DNA of 64,000 nucleotides from SMYC01 sp965197495 (lineage in GTDB: Bacteria; Acidobacteriota; Vicinamibacteria; Marinacidobacterales; SMYC01): positions 1 through 64,000 of the forward strand of contig OZ240210.1 of NCBI GenBank assembly GCA_965197495.1, given 5' to 3'. Positions 1 through 10,259 of the stretch are shown piece after piece. The notes under the pieces were generated by a model. That model was not told the origin of the DNA and made no database searches. It worked only from the letters and a program-made list of their open reading frames with translations. The translations under genes were made by a program, and so were the position numbers. Within the stretch, counting starts at the first letter, position 1, and each line of letters opens with the position of its first letter.

Positions 1-28
1 AGTTGGAATCAATGGTGCTGGCTTCTGT

Positions 29-2031
29 CTACACGGTGATACCTTTGAGCAGGTCGTAGGCTCTCTGCTGTTTCGAGTCCGGAGTTGTCGTGACATCGAA
101 GGTGGGCTCGTCGGGTCCGGCTTCCGGTCGCCGACATTTGTTTCGGACGATGTTGCTGAGAAGGCGCAGCAGCGTGCGGAAGCTGGAAGCTCGACTCCCA
201 TCGTCAAGCTTCTTGGTTTGTATCTTGCGAGGGCGGCCTCGGAGCGCTTCGCCGGAGCAACCGGGTCACGCCTGGCCTTCGCCTGCTAGTCCTCGTCAGA
301 GAATAGCAGCGGCCGCCAAGCCTCCATCATGTGCCACAGGACGTAGTAGGCCAGCATGCACAAGAAGACGTGCGCCCGGACTCGGTTTTCGCGCCGGTGA
401 CGAATCGGCCGCACCTTTAGGTCCATGCTCTTGAAGGAACGAAACGCCCTCTCGACCTGGGTCAGCAACTTGTAGCTGCGCACTGCGTCGTCGGTTTTCA
501 TCCGCTGCTCAGCAAGACTGGTGCGGATCACGTAGATGCCGTCAAGGGCAGCTTCCGCAGTGACCTTTGTGTCGTCGATTTCGAAGCTAAAGCTGTCGTC
601 GCGAATGTCCAGCTTGAAGTGCTTGCCGACTTTGTACTTGTTGAGAACTCTGCCTACCCGCACACCGATTTTATCTTTACCATGCAGCTGACCCCGCCCG
701 ATCCGTTGGCGAATCCCTCCGAACTGCTTAGCGATCGTCCCCATGTGTCGCTTCCACCGCTGGAGCCGTTTGTTGGCGAGCTCAGAGTTGCATTTCGAAC
801 CGCCGCATCTGCTTTAAACGTACGGGTTTACATGCGTCTAGCCGGCGGAACTTCAGTCTAGCTCGAAGTCGAAACCGTCGTCACGGATGTCGAGCCTGTA
901 GTACCTGCCGACCTTGTACTTGTTGAGGAGCTTTTTCACTGCAGCACGGATGTCCTCCTTGCCCTGCAAACGGCGCCGCTCGACCATCCGACAAACTTTC
1001 TCCAGCTCCTTGCAGGTCGCTTCGAGCAGAGCACGGCGCTTGTGACGCCGCCTCTCGGCCAGCTCCGGATTGCGGCAAGCGACCAGCCTCTCGTTGGGGA
1101 AATCCGGGTGCGTCACCTCAAACAGATTCCGCTCGTCGAATAGCCCCATCTGGAGCACCCCATCGTTGATGAGCTTGCGAATCGGTTCGGGACGCAGAGC
1201 GGTAATCCAGTCGACACCGTCCATCTCCCGCAACTCGTCGATCTGGGTCTGGGTGATCATTCCGCGGTCGCCCACCATCACAAACTGCTCGATGCCGAAG
1301 CGCTCTTGCACCTTTTCTACCTGAGGCAACAGCGTTTTGGGATCGCCCGTGTTGCCCTCAAAGACCGATACCGACACGGGGATGCCGCGTTCGTTGGTCA
1401 GCAGACCGTAGTTGATCTGCAGCTTGCCTTTCTTGCCGTCACGGTCGTATCCGAGGCGGGCGATCGGACAACTCACACCCTCGAAGTAGTTTGAGGTTAG
1501 GTCATAGAGCGCCAGGCCGTCGTTTTGGAGATGGCGCGCCGCGAGTTTTTTTTCGATGACCTCCTGGCGTTTGAGAACCCAGTCCATGGCGGCATAGAGA
1601 TCGTCTTCGCGGGCATCGCTCACCCCCAGGATTTCGGGCAGTGTGGTTGTGTGCCACCACTGGCTAGTCGCCAGCTTCGACTGCGGTTCGAGGATCCGGG
1701 CGACTACCATGGCCACGACCAAATCCCGCTCTGGTGAGTGTCGAGAACCAACGAGCTTTTCGAAACCGAGCTGTCTCATGGCGCTGAGCACCGCGTCGAC
1801 GTGGCCATGGTGCCGGGAGCCGTTCTCGACGATTTTGAAGGCGACTTCAACCGAGACGAGCTTTTCCCCTTTGAGAATGCGTCGGATGGCGTCGACTGCG
1901 TCCATGGGCAATTTGGACAAGTTAGCGAGCGTGCGCTTGCGGACGTTTCCGCCCACCCGATAGGACTCACGCAGCAGGACCGCGGGGGTAGAGTTGCGAT
2001 TGGGGATGATGTGGATATGCATGCCCACCAT
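29..2031 (-). pseudogene. IS1634-family transposase, copy 1, broken
   Basis: The reading frame opens at 2031 and runs to about residue 392. It then meets a stop created by a 65-bp foreign segment (792-856) that replaces about 40 bp of the gene. The frame resumes from 744 and is cut again by TAG at 286-288, where copy 3 has CAG. The C-terminal part continues to the normal stop at 29-31. The intact parts carry the DDE-type transposase core, including the stretch around VGDRGM and the C-terminal YVLWHMME helix shared with the other copies. With two independent lesions, no full-length product is possible. Confidence 0.85.
792..856 (-). mobile_element. Remnant of a second IS end nested in IS copy 1
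   Basis: These 65 bp are absent from the other two IS copies and replace about 40 bp of the transposase gene. Read on the minus strand the segment begins CTGAAGTTCC, the same ten bases as the IS termini. It directly follows GCTAGA, which fits the CTAR-type target seen at the other IS ends. The remaining sequence does not match the IS. The simplest reading is a related element that inserted here and then lost its other end together with adjacent host-IS sequence. It is too short to name. Confidence 0.55.
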
Positions 2032-2182
2032 AGTATCCTATGTGTCAATGTGTATCAAACCATAGAAGGCTTTAGACATGCCTACATATTGCAACCCAAA
2101 ATTAGCCTCTCGGCGTCCCTAAAGACGCGTAATCATTGGGGATTCACACTGTCAGTGGGTTCATTCGACCAAGGAACTTCAG

Positions 2183-2391
2183 GCTAATCCTGTCGTGAAT
2201 TCCTGGCCCTTTTCGGCGCTGACTACATTGCGGCATTAATTCCAGTTCGGCCTTCGGCCTAGCCCTCCGCTCGACAGGCTCGCTGCGGAAGGCGGCTCGA
2301 AATGTCTAGATATGGCGTCGTCGGCGCGCCTTGTCAGCACCAAAAATGGCCTAGGACTTCACCGACAGGATTGGCGGGCTCGGGCACTAGT
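2183..2391. other. Non-coding segment between IS copies 1 and 2
   Basis: The segment is 209 bp and I see no credible gene or RNA. It contains short palindromic stretches (for example around 2247-2262, cggccttcggcc) but no T-tract that would make a terminator. It is probably residual host DNA or debris from an earlier element. Confidence 0.5.
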
Positions 2392-4603
2392 CTGAAGTTC
2401 TGCCCAGTAAGCCCTCCCACGCTTCGGTAAAGTACCTTTAGTCGCATGGAGTTACAGCGCTAGAGGTGTGATTTTTGCCTGCAATTGGTAGCCATGTTGT
2501 ATTGTATTTGTTATTGTTATATATGCTTATATAGTGTATATAGTAGCCATGCACATCGATATCGTGCCCAACCGCAACTCCAAACCCGCCGTTTTGCTCC
2601 GTGAGTCCTATCGGGATGCCAAGAGCAAGAAACCGCGCAAGCGCACACTTGCCAACTTGTCCAAACTGCCGAGCGAGCAGGTCGATGCCATCCGACGCAT
2701 ACTCAAGGGGCAAAAGCTCGTTTCGCTCGAAGACGCCTTCGAAATCGTCGAGAACGGCTCCCGGCACCATGGCCACGTCGACGCGGTGCTCAGTGCCATG
2801 AGACAGCTCGGTTTCGAAAAACTCGTTGGCTCTCGACACTCACCAGAGCGGGATTTGGTCGTGGCCATGGTAGTCGCCCGGATCCTCGAACCGCAGTCGA
2901 AGCTGGCGACTAGCCTGTGGTGGCACACAACCACACTGCCCGAAATCCTGGGGGTGAGCGATGCCGACGAAGACGATCTCTATGCCGCCATGGACTGGGT
3001 TCTCAAACGCCAGGAGGTCATCGAAAAGAAACTCGCGGCGCGCCATCTCCAAAACGACGGCCTCGCGCTCTATGACCTAACCTCAAGCTACTTCGAGGGG
3101 GTGAGTTGTCCGCTGGCCAGGCTCGGATACAACCGTGACGGCAAGAAAGGCAAGCTGCAGGTCAACTACGGCCTGCTGACCAACGAACGCGGCATCCCCG
3201 TGTCGGTATCCGTCTTTGAGGGCAACACGAGCGATCCCAAAACGCTGTTGCCTCAGGTAGAAAATGCGCAAGAGCGGTTCGGCATCGAGCAGTTTGTGAT
3301 GGTGGGCGACCGCGGAATGATCACCCAGACCCAGATCGACGAGTTACGGGAGATGGACGGTATCGACTGGATTACCGCTCTGCGTCCCGAACCGATTCGC
3401 AAGCTCATTAACGATGGGGTGATCCAGATGGGGCTATTCGACAGGCGGAACCTGTTTGAGTTGACGCACCCGGATTTCCCCAACGAGAGGCTGGTCGCTT
3501 GCCGCAATCCGGAGCTGGCCGAGAGGCGGCGTCACAAGCGTCGTGCTCTGCTCGAAGCAACCTGCAAGGAGCTGGAGAAGGTTTGTCGGATGGTCGAGCG
3601 GCGCCGTTTGCACGGCAAGGAGGACATCCGTGCTACGGTGAAAAAGCTCCTCAACAAGTACAAGGTCGGCAAGTACTATAGGCTCGACATCCGTGACGAC
3701 GGTTTCGACTTCGAGCTAGACGAGACAACGATGGCTGCCGACGCCTCGCGCCTCGCCAACGGCAACTCTGAGCTCGCCAACAAACGGCTCCAGCGGTGGA
3801 AGCGACACATGGGGACGATCGTTAAGCAGTTGGAACGGATTCGCCAACGGATCGGGCGAGGTCAGCTGCATGGTAAAGATAAAATCGGTGTGCGGGTAGG
3901 CAAAGTTCTCAACAAGTACAAAGTCGGCAAGCACTTCAAGCTGGACATTCGCGACGACCGCTTTAGCTTCGAAATCGACGACACAAAGGTCACTACGGAA
4001 GCTGCCCTTGACGGCATCTACGTGATCCGCACCAGTCTTGCTGAGCAGCGGATGAAAACCGACGACACAGTGCGCAGCTACAAGTTGCTGACCTAGGTCG
4101 AGAGGGCGTTTCGTTCCTTCAAGAGCATGGACCTAAAGGTGCGGCCGATTCGTCACCGGCGCGAAAACCGAGTCCGGGCGCACATCTTCTTGTGCATGCT
4201 GGCCTACTACGTCCTGTGGCACATGATGGAGGTTTGGCGCCCGCTAGTATTCTCTGACGAGGAGCAGCAGGCGAAGGCCGAGCGTGACCCCGTCGCTCCG
4301 GCGCAGCGCTCCGACGCAGCCCTGCGCAAGATACACACTAAGAAGCTTGACGATGGGAGACCAGCTTCCAGCTTCCGCACGCTGCTGCGCCTTCTCAGCA
4401 ACATCGTCCGAAACAAATGTCGGCGACCGGAAGCCGGACCCGACGAGCCCACCTTCGATGTCACGACAACTCCGGACTCGAAACAGCAGAGAGCCTACGA
4501 CTTGCTCAAAGGTATCACCGTGTAGACAGAAGCCAGCACCATTGATTCCATCTATCTTATTGGATCAACACCGGATCTTGGTTTTTTCAGCAAGGAACTT
4601 CAG
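2392..4603 (+). mobile_element. IS1634-like insertion sequence, copy 2
   Basis: The right end (cttcag, 4598-4603) is nearly identical to that of copy 3. The left end starts CTGAAGTTCTGCC at 2392, but the first roughly 150 bp, up to the transposase start, do not resemble copies 1 and 3. From about codon 60 onward the sequence is again almost identical. The flanking hexamers differ (ACTAGT left, TCTAAC right), so there is no target duplication. The copy looks like a mosaic or a product of recombination between elements. Confidence 0.8.
2549..4525 (+). pseudogene. IS1634-family transposase, copy 2, nonsense mutation
   Basis: The gene is intact from ATG 2549 (an in-frame GTG lies at 2534) through about 515 codons. 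It then meets TAG at 4094-4096, where copy 3 reads CAG (Thr-Gln-Val-Glu becomes Thr-stop). After the stop the same frame continues to the natural stop at 4523-4525. The missing C-terminal part includes the segment with LMLAYYVLWHMM that is conserved in the other copies, so the truncated protein is unlikely to be active. The N-terminal 60 residues differ clearly from copies 1 and 3, while the core is almost the same. This suggests gene conversion between related elements. Confidence 0.85.
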
Positions 4604-4873
4604 TCTAACCGGCCAACCTCGCTGAACTTATCCCGTCATGAAGCTCCAGCCGAAGGCTGTGGAGCCATCCGACCCTCGACAAATCCCCACAATCCGAAGC
4701 CTCCGCCAGCCCGCTCTAGCTGGAACTTAGTTCGTAATACATTGATTCAAAGGGACTTAAACACATCGATACACGGAGCGAGAGTGGAATGCCTTTTGCT
4801 TTATAGGTTTGGAGTTGCGCCTCAAAGGGGGCCGCGAGAGTTCTGACTTCTGTCCACACATTAGGAGATCGCC
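4604..4873. other. Gap upstream of the pilin gene
   Basis: The 270 bp between the right end of IS copy 2 and the pilin start hold no open gene. An imperfect stem-loop (4643-4665, arms gctcca-gcc and ggc-tg-tggagc) is present without a T-tract. A Shine-Dalgarno-like TAGGAG at 4862-4867 precedes the pilin ATG. A pilin cluster would normally have other minor pilin genes here. None is visible, so the upstream part was probably lost with the IS insertions. Confidence 0.5.
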
Positions 4874-4980
4874 ATGACGATATTGCTTCATCGGTCCCGG
4901 TCGAACCAGGGATTCACCCTCATCGAGATGCTCATCGCGATCGCCATCACGGCCGTGGTCATGGCCTCCGTGTTTCAACT

Positions 4981-4986
4981 CCTAAA
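4981..4986. repeat. 6-bp target duplication CCTAAA, mate at 7195-7200
   Basis: CCTAAA precedes the left end of IS copy 3 and is repeated exactly after its right end at 7195-7200. It proves direct transposition into the pilin gene rather than recombination. Confidence 0.92.
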
Positions 4987-7194
4987 CTGAAGTTCCTTGG
5001 TCAAATGAACCCACTGACAGTGTGAATCCCCAATGATTACGCGTCTTTAGGGACGCCGAGAGGCTAATTTTGGGATGCAATATGTAGGCATGTCTAAAGC
5101 CTTTTATGGTTTGATACATATTGACACATAGGATACTATGGTGGGCATGCATACCCACATCATCCCCAATCGCAACTCTACCCCCGCGGTCCTGCTGCGT
5201 GAGTCGTATCGGGTGGGCGGAAACGTCCGCAAGCGCACGCTCGCTAACTTGTCCAAATTGCCCATGGACGCAGTCGACGCCATCCGACGCATTCTCAAAG
5301 GGGAAAAGCTCGTCTCGGTTGAAGTCGCCTTCAAAATCGTCGAGAACGGCTCCCGGCACCATGGCCACGTCGACGCGGTGCTCAGCGCCATGAGACAGCT
5401 CGGTTTCGAAAAGCTCGTTGGTTCTCGACACTCACCAGAGCGGGATTTGGTCGTGGCCATGGTAGTCGCCCGGATCCTCGAACCGCAGTCGAAGCTGGCG
5501 ACTAGCCAGTGGTGGCACACAACCACACTGCCCGAAATCCTGGGGGTGAGCGATGCCCGCGAAGACGATCTCTATGCCGCCATGGACTGGGTTCTCAAAC
5601 GCCAGGAGGTCATCGAAAAAAAACTCGCGGCGCGCCATCTCCAAAACGACGGCCTGGCGCTCTATGACCTAACCTCAAGCTACTTCGAGGGTGTGAGTTG
5701 TCCGATCGCCCGCCTCGGATACGACCGTGACGGCAAGAAAGGCAAGCTGCAGATCAACTACGGTCTGCTGACCAACGAACGCGGCATCCCCGTGTCGGTA
5801 TCCGTCTTTGAGGGCAACACGGGCGATCCCAAAACGCTGTTGCCTCAGGTAGAAAAGGTGCAAGAGCGCTTCGGCATCGAGCAGTTTGTGATGGTGGGCG
5901 ACCGCGGAATGATCACCCAGACCCAGATCGACGAGTTGCGGGAGATGGACGGTGTCGACTGGATTACCGCTCTGCGTCCCGAACCGATTCGCAAGCTCAT
6001 CAACGATGGGGTGCTCCAGATGGGGCTATTCGACGAGCGGAATCTGTTTGAGGTGACGCACCCGGATTTCCCCAACGAGAGGCTGGTCGCTTGCCGCAAT
6101 CCGGAGCTGGCCGAGAGGCGGCGTCACAAGCGCCGTGCTCTGCTCGAAGCGACCTGCAAGGAGCTGGAGAAAGTTTGTCGGATGGTCGAGCGGCGCCGTT
6201 TGCAGGGCAAGGAGGACATCCGTGCTGCAGTGAAAAAGCTCCTCAACAAGTACAAGGTCGGCAGGTACTACAGGCTCGACATCCGTGACGACGGTTTCGA
6301 CTTCGAGCTAGACGAGACAACGATGGATGCCGACGCCTCGCGCCTCGCCAACGGCAACTCTGAGCTCGCCAACAAACGGCTCCAGCGGTGGAAGCGACAC
6401 ATGGGGACGATCGCTAAGCAGTTCGGAGGGATTCGCCAACGGATCGGGCGGGGTCAGCTGCATGGTAAAGATAAAATCGGTGTGCGGGTAGCAGAGTTCT
6501 CAACAAGTACAAAGTCGGCAAGCACTTCAAGCTGGACATTCGCGACGACAGCTTTAGCTTCGAAATCGACGACACAAAGGTCACTGCGGAAGCTGCCCTT
6601 GACGGCATCTACGTGATCCGCACCAGTCTTGCTGAGCAGCGGATGAAAACCGACGACACAGTGCGCAGCTACAAGTTGCTGACCCAGGTCGAGAGGGCGT
6701 TTCGTTCCTTCAAGAGCATGGACCTAAAGGTGCGGCCGATTCGTCACCGGCGCGAAAACCGAGTCCGGGCGCACGTCTTCTTGTGCATGCTGGCCTACTA
6801 CGTCCTGTGGCACATGATGGAGGCTTGGCGGCCGCTGCTATTCTCTGACGAGGACCAGCAGGCGAAGGCCAGGCGTGACCCGGTTGCTCCGGCGAAGCGC
6901 TCCGAGGCCGCCCTGCGCAAGATACAAACCAAGAAGCTTGACGATGGGAGTCGAGCTTCCAGCTTCCGCACGCTGCTGCGCCTTCTCAGCAACATCGTCC
7001 GAAACAAATGTCGGCGACCGGAAGCCGGACCCGACGAGCCCACCTTCGATGTCACGACAACTCCGGACTCGAAACAGCAGAGAGCCTACGACCTGCTCAA
7101 AGGTATCACCGTGTAGACAGAAGCCAGCACCATTGATTCCAACTATCTCATTGGATCAACACCGGATCTTGGCTTTTTCAGCCAGGAACTTCAG
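4987..7194 (+). mobile_element. IS1634-like insertion sequence, copy 3, complete ends
   Basis: The element is 2208 bp. The left end is CTGAAGTTCCTTGG and the right end is the complement of CTGAAGTTCCTGGC, giving inverted ends of about 11 matching bases. It is flanked by CCTAAA on both sides. It is nearly identical to copy 1 where they align, including the non-coding left 150 bp. The single transposase gene inside carries a one-base deletion. This copy is the one that disrupts the pilin gene. Confidence 0.9.
5138..7116 (+). pseudogene. IS1634-family transposase, copy 3, frameshifted
   Basis: The frame is open from 5138 to about 6488, reading like the other copies through KIGVRV. There the sequence has gggtagcag, where copies 1 and 2 have gggtaggca. 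One G has been lost, and the frame runs out of register to a stop at 6616. The proper frame resumes at 6613 (IRTSLAEQRMKTDD) and ends at 7116. Apart from this base the gene is complete, so the lesion may be recent, or a sequencing/assembly indel. A programmed frameshift is unlikely, because the sister copies encode the junction in one frame. Confidence 0.85.
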
Positions 7195-8166
7195 CCTAAA
7201 GCGTGGGCAGGACAGGTTTATCCGCGAGCCCGAAGTCGCGGACATGACGGCGAACGCTCGCGCCGGTCTCGACCTCATTTCTCGCGATCTCACGTGGGCC
7301 GGTTTCCGGTCGCCGCCAACGATGAGCATCATGTGGAGCGACGGCGGCGGCATCAATCCCGAGAATCCCGATGAGCTCACGATCGTCTTCGCGGATCCGA
7401 ACGTACCTACGTCGCGCCCGGTATGCCCCGGCGGGGGCGGCGGCGGCAATGGCGGCGGCGGCAACGGCGGCGGCGGTGGCGGTGGCGGTGGCTGCTGCGG
7501 CACCGTCAAAAACGGGTCAGCGCTGTTCGTCGATCCCGACTCCATGATCCCACCAGTCGCCGACCCGACCAAGGCCTATCGCGATGGTCAGGTTCTCGTC
7601 GCGCTCGAAATCGAAGATTGCAACGGTGACGGCCTGGGCATGGTTCCCTTCAGTTTGACCAAGCCCCCTCAGATGTCGGGTACCAGGCTGCATCTCATGC
7701 GCAACCCGAAGGGTGCCTTCAACGGGCCGAAGGGCTTCAACGGTGAAGTCAGCGCAGACTGCGCCGTTATCGGCGTGTTCAACGTGATCCAATACCGCAT
7801 CAACCCTCTTCCGCCGGCGGACAATCCAGCGCTCGAACGACGGAACGTGGGCCTGGGCGAAGCTTGGTCTCCCGTGGCCGCGAATATCGAGAACCTTCAA
7901 GTCCGATACAGCCAAGGCATCGTGGAGTTGTTCGAAGACGTTCCAAGTGTCGCCTCCGACTGGAACGACCCGAACTCGTGGATTACCGGCGTTCGCGTTA
8001 CCGTCTCCGGCAGGAGCGAGAGCACCAACCTAGCAGGCGGCACGGCTGGTGTGTTCGCGGTGGGAGACACTCATCTGCGAAAAGCGTTCACGACCTCCGT
8101 GATTCTTCGCAACCAGCTCGTGTACGCACAGGACTGGGCGGTTGAGAACGACGTCGCGGGCTGGAA

Positions 8167-10146
8167 CTAGTTTCGAGCGGGGTAGTCGGCGCGAAGACGT
8201 CTTCGCATAACCTTGTTGGACGCGGTGCGGGGGACGGTTTCCGTGATGACGATGTCGTGGATCTTGAAGAGCGGGTTCAAACGTTTGGCGATTCGCTTGG
8301 CGAGCTCGCTCTTCAAGTCCGCCGGCGCGGCCTCCTGCTCGAGGACGACATAGAGCACCAGTCGATCCGCTCCCTCGCCGCCAGGCTGGACCGCGATGGC
8401 CGCGCTCTCATAGACGGACGGGTGATCGTTGACCACGCGCTCGATCTCGAGCGAGCCGATCTTGATGCCGCCGAGGTTCATCGTGTCGTCGGCGCGGCCT
8501 TGCGCCTTGAAGTAGCCTTTCGCCAGGCGCGCGAGCTGGTCGCCATGGCGGCGAAGCACTTCCCCGGCCGGTCCCGAAGGACAGCCTTCGTAGTACACGG
8601 CGTGGTGGTCTTTGTTCAAGAGCTCTTGGGACAAGCCTATGGACGGAGGGATGAGGAAACTCTCCCCCGCCTCGCCTTCGCCCACGACCTTCCCCTCGTC
8701 GTCGAGAACCAAGACCTCAATCCCGAGCGCCGTGGTCGTGAACGTCGACGGCGAAGCTGGCTGCAGCACGGTACCGGCGAGATGGCCGCCGCCGATCTCG
8801 GTGCCGCCGAGATATTCGATGACGGGGGCCCGATAGTCGGTGCGACTCATGAGCCACAAATAGTCTTCGGCGTTACTGGCTTCACCGGTCGAGCTGAACA
8901 CACGGAGCTTTGGCCAATCACTCGGCGAAACGCTCTCTTGCGCACGCCAGTTGCGCACCATCGCGGGCACGACACCGAGCATGGTGACACCGGCGTCGCG
9001 CACGAATCGCGTGAACCCCGCCCCCGCGGGCGCGCCTTCGTAGAGCGCCATCGTCGCCCGGTTCAGGAAACTCGCGTAGATGAGCCACGGCCCCATCATC
9101 CATCCAATATTCGTGGGCCAGCACAAGACGTCGCCGCTCTGGACATCGTGATGAAAATGCGCGTCCATCGCGCCCTTGATGGGCGCGAGCTCGTTCCAAG
9201 GTATGGCCTTGGGCGTTCCCGTGGTGCCCGATGAGAAGAGCACGTTCGTCACATGATAGGGGTCAGACGCAAAGGTAGGCGTCTCGGTCCGTTCAGATAG
9301 AAAATCGCTCCAAGCCAGATCGCCGGACTCGAGTTCGCCCGCGTCAACCCCAATCACAACGGCGAAAGGGGGCGCTTCGAGCCGCTCGATGGCGTCGCGG
9401 ACTTTGAGATAGAGTGCGATCTCGCGGCCGGCGCGCAGATAGCTCGCGACCGTCACCACGGCCCGGGCGGCGGCAATCTCCATCCGGCTCGCGAGCTCCT
9501 CGGACGAGAAACTATCCGCGATCGAGACGACACGGCAGCCCGACCGAACGGTGCCGAGATAGGCCACCACGCATTCGGGGGTCATCGGCATGTAGAGGGC
9601 CACACTGTCGCCGGGCTCGAGCCCGTGCTCGGCGAGTCCGTGTGCAAACCGGTTCACACGCTCTTCGAGCTCCTGGTAGCTGAGCCGCTCTAGGGTCCCG
9701 TCCTCCTCGCGCCCGTAGAGGATCGCGGACGTTTCTCCCGGAGCTTGGAAGCAGCTTCGCGTGATCTCGAGCATTGCACCCGCGAACCAACGAGGATGCT
9801 CCGCGCCATCCGAAAGGTCGAGGACCACGTCCGCGTTCTTCTCGAAGAGAATCCCGAGCCGGGCCACGACCCGCTCCCAAAACTCCCCGCGATGGTCGAT
9901 GGTGTAGCGATGGAGCGCCCCGTAATCGTCGAGACCCAGCTCAGCCGCAAAGGACGATAAGTTCGAACGCTCCTGGGTCGAAGCACTCGGCCACCAAGCG
10001 GGAGGCGGCCCGTCGTCGGGTGGCCAATCGCGATACACGCTTTCGAACGTGTGCCAATGTTCTGAAAAGGGCAGTCTCTCACCGCCTTGGACGCGCTCGA
10101 CGAAGCGCTTCCATCCTTGCTCGCCCGCTCGCGGTTGGTTATCCAT
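8167..10146 (-). CDS. AMP-dependent acyl-CoA synthetase (ANL family)
   Basis: The product is 659 residues, the size of acetyl- and acetoacetyl-CoA synthetases. The adenylation A3 motif SSGTTGTPKA lies at about 305-314 and EYLGGTEIGGG at the A5 position. A C-terminal domain ends with the hinge-domain lysine region SNKVMRRRL near 650. The N-terminal 100 residues match the cap region of acetyl-CoA-synthetase-like proteins. It activates a carboxylic acid via acyl-AMP to acyl-CoA in the cytoplasm, but the substrate cannot be read from the sequence. It resembles the acetyl/acetoacetyl-CoA synthetase branch and plant AAE17/18-type enzymes. The gene follows ftsZ on the same strand after 113 bp, and its 3' end overlaps the pilin stop by 4 bp convergently. 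Confidence 0.85.
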   Translation of the reverse strand: MDNQPRAGEQGWKRFVERVQGGERLPFSEHWHTFESVYRDWPPDDGPPPAWWPSASTQERSNLSSFAAELGLDDYGALHRYTIDHRGEFWERVVARLGILFEKNADVVLDLSDGAEHPRWFAGAMLEITRSCFQAPGETSAILYGREEDGTLERLSYQELEERVNRFAHGLAEHGLEPGDSVALYMPMTPECVVAYLGTVRSGCRVVSIADSFSSEELASRMEIAAARAVVTVASYLRAGREIALYLKVRDAIERLEAPPFAVVIGVDAGELESGDLAWSDFLSERTETPTFASDPYHVTNVLFSSGTTGTPKAIPWNELAPIKGAMDAHFHHDVQSGDVLCWPTNIGWMMGPWLIYASFLNRATMALYEGAPAGAGFTRFVRDAGVTMLGVVPAMVRNWRAQESVSPSDWPKLRVFSSTGEASNAEDYLWLMSRTDYRAPVIEYLGGTEIGGGHLAGTVLQPASPSTFTTTALGIEVLVLDDEGKVVGEGEAGESFLIPPSIGLSQELLNKDHHAVYYEGCPSGPAGEVLRRHGDQLARLAKGYFKAQGRADDTMNLGGIKIGSLEIERVVNDHPSVYESAAIAVQPGGEGADRLVLYVVLEQEAAPADLKSELAKRIAKRLNPLFKIHDIVITETVPRTASNKVMRRRLRADYPARN

Positions 10147-10259
10147 CTAAAAGATTTCGAGGAGGAAAAAGCTCGGCCAGCGGAGACGGTCGGTCGGGAA
10201 GAGAGGGAGGGAGAGAAGATCCCGACCGCCGCAACCGAAAGCCGATAGCTGATAGTTGA

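Larger units (their letters stand above)
1..2182 (-). mobile_element. IS1634-like insertion sequence, copy 1 (right end cut by window edge)
   Basis: The element lies on the minus strand. Its left terminus is the inverted end CTGAAGTTCCTTGG (reads cttcag at 2177-2182 on the plus strand), and sequence from there to position 1 matches copy 3 nearly base for base. Compared with copy 3, about 50 bp of the right end lies beyond the window start, so the second flank and the target duplication cannot be seen. The flanking hexamer at the visible end is GCTAAT. The transposase gene inside is dead. Family assignment rests on my recognition of the transposase as IS1634/IS4-superfamily type. Confidence 0.85.
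4874..8170 (+). pseudogene. PilW-like type IV minor pilin, split by IS copy 3
   Basis: The 5' piece (4874-4986) encodes a short leader, then the prepilin cleavage and helix motif GFTLIEMLIAIAIT, ending in VFQLL. The 3' piece resumes at 7195 with KRGQDRFIREPEVADMTANA and runs to TAG at 8168-8170. Deleting 4987-7194 and one CCTAAA joins CTC-CTA with AAG-CGT in the same frame and gives an uninterrupted protein of about 360 residues. The joined sequence has the look of PilW: a hydrophobic N-terminal helix, then the ADMTANARAGLDLISRD helix followed by TWAGFR. An unusual run of about 20 glycines lies near 7430-7490. As it stands, only a 38-residue N-terminal peptide can be made. Minor pilins prime pilus assembly, so loss could affect twitching or DNA uptake. 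Confidence 0.88.

Noticed and set aside
5138..7116. Programmed frameshift in the IS transposase
   Set aside because: Copies 1 and 2 encode the same junction in one frame with an extra G, so the change is a deletion in copy 3 only.
7156..7572. Proline-rich open frame antisense to the pilin
   Set aside because: It is the complement of the pilin glycine tract (poly-GGC) and has no other support.
10192..10227. Stem-loop after ftsZ as the dcw terminator
   Set aside because: Arms ggtcggga/tcccgacc pair, but the loop is 20 nt and no T-tract follows on the minus strand; not convincing as an intrinsic terminator.
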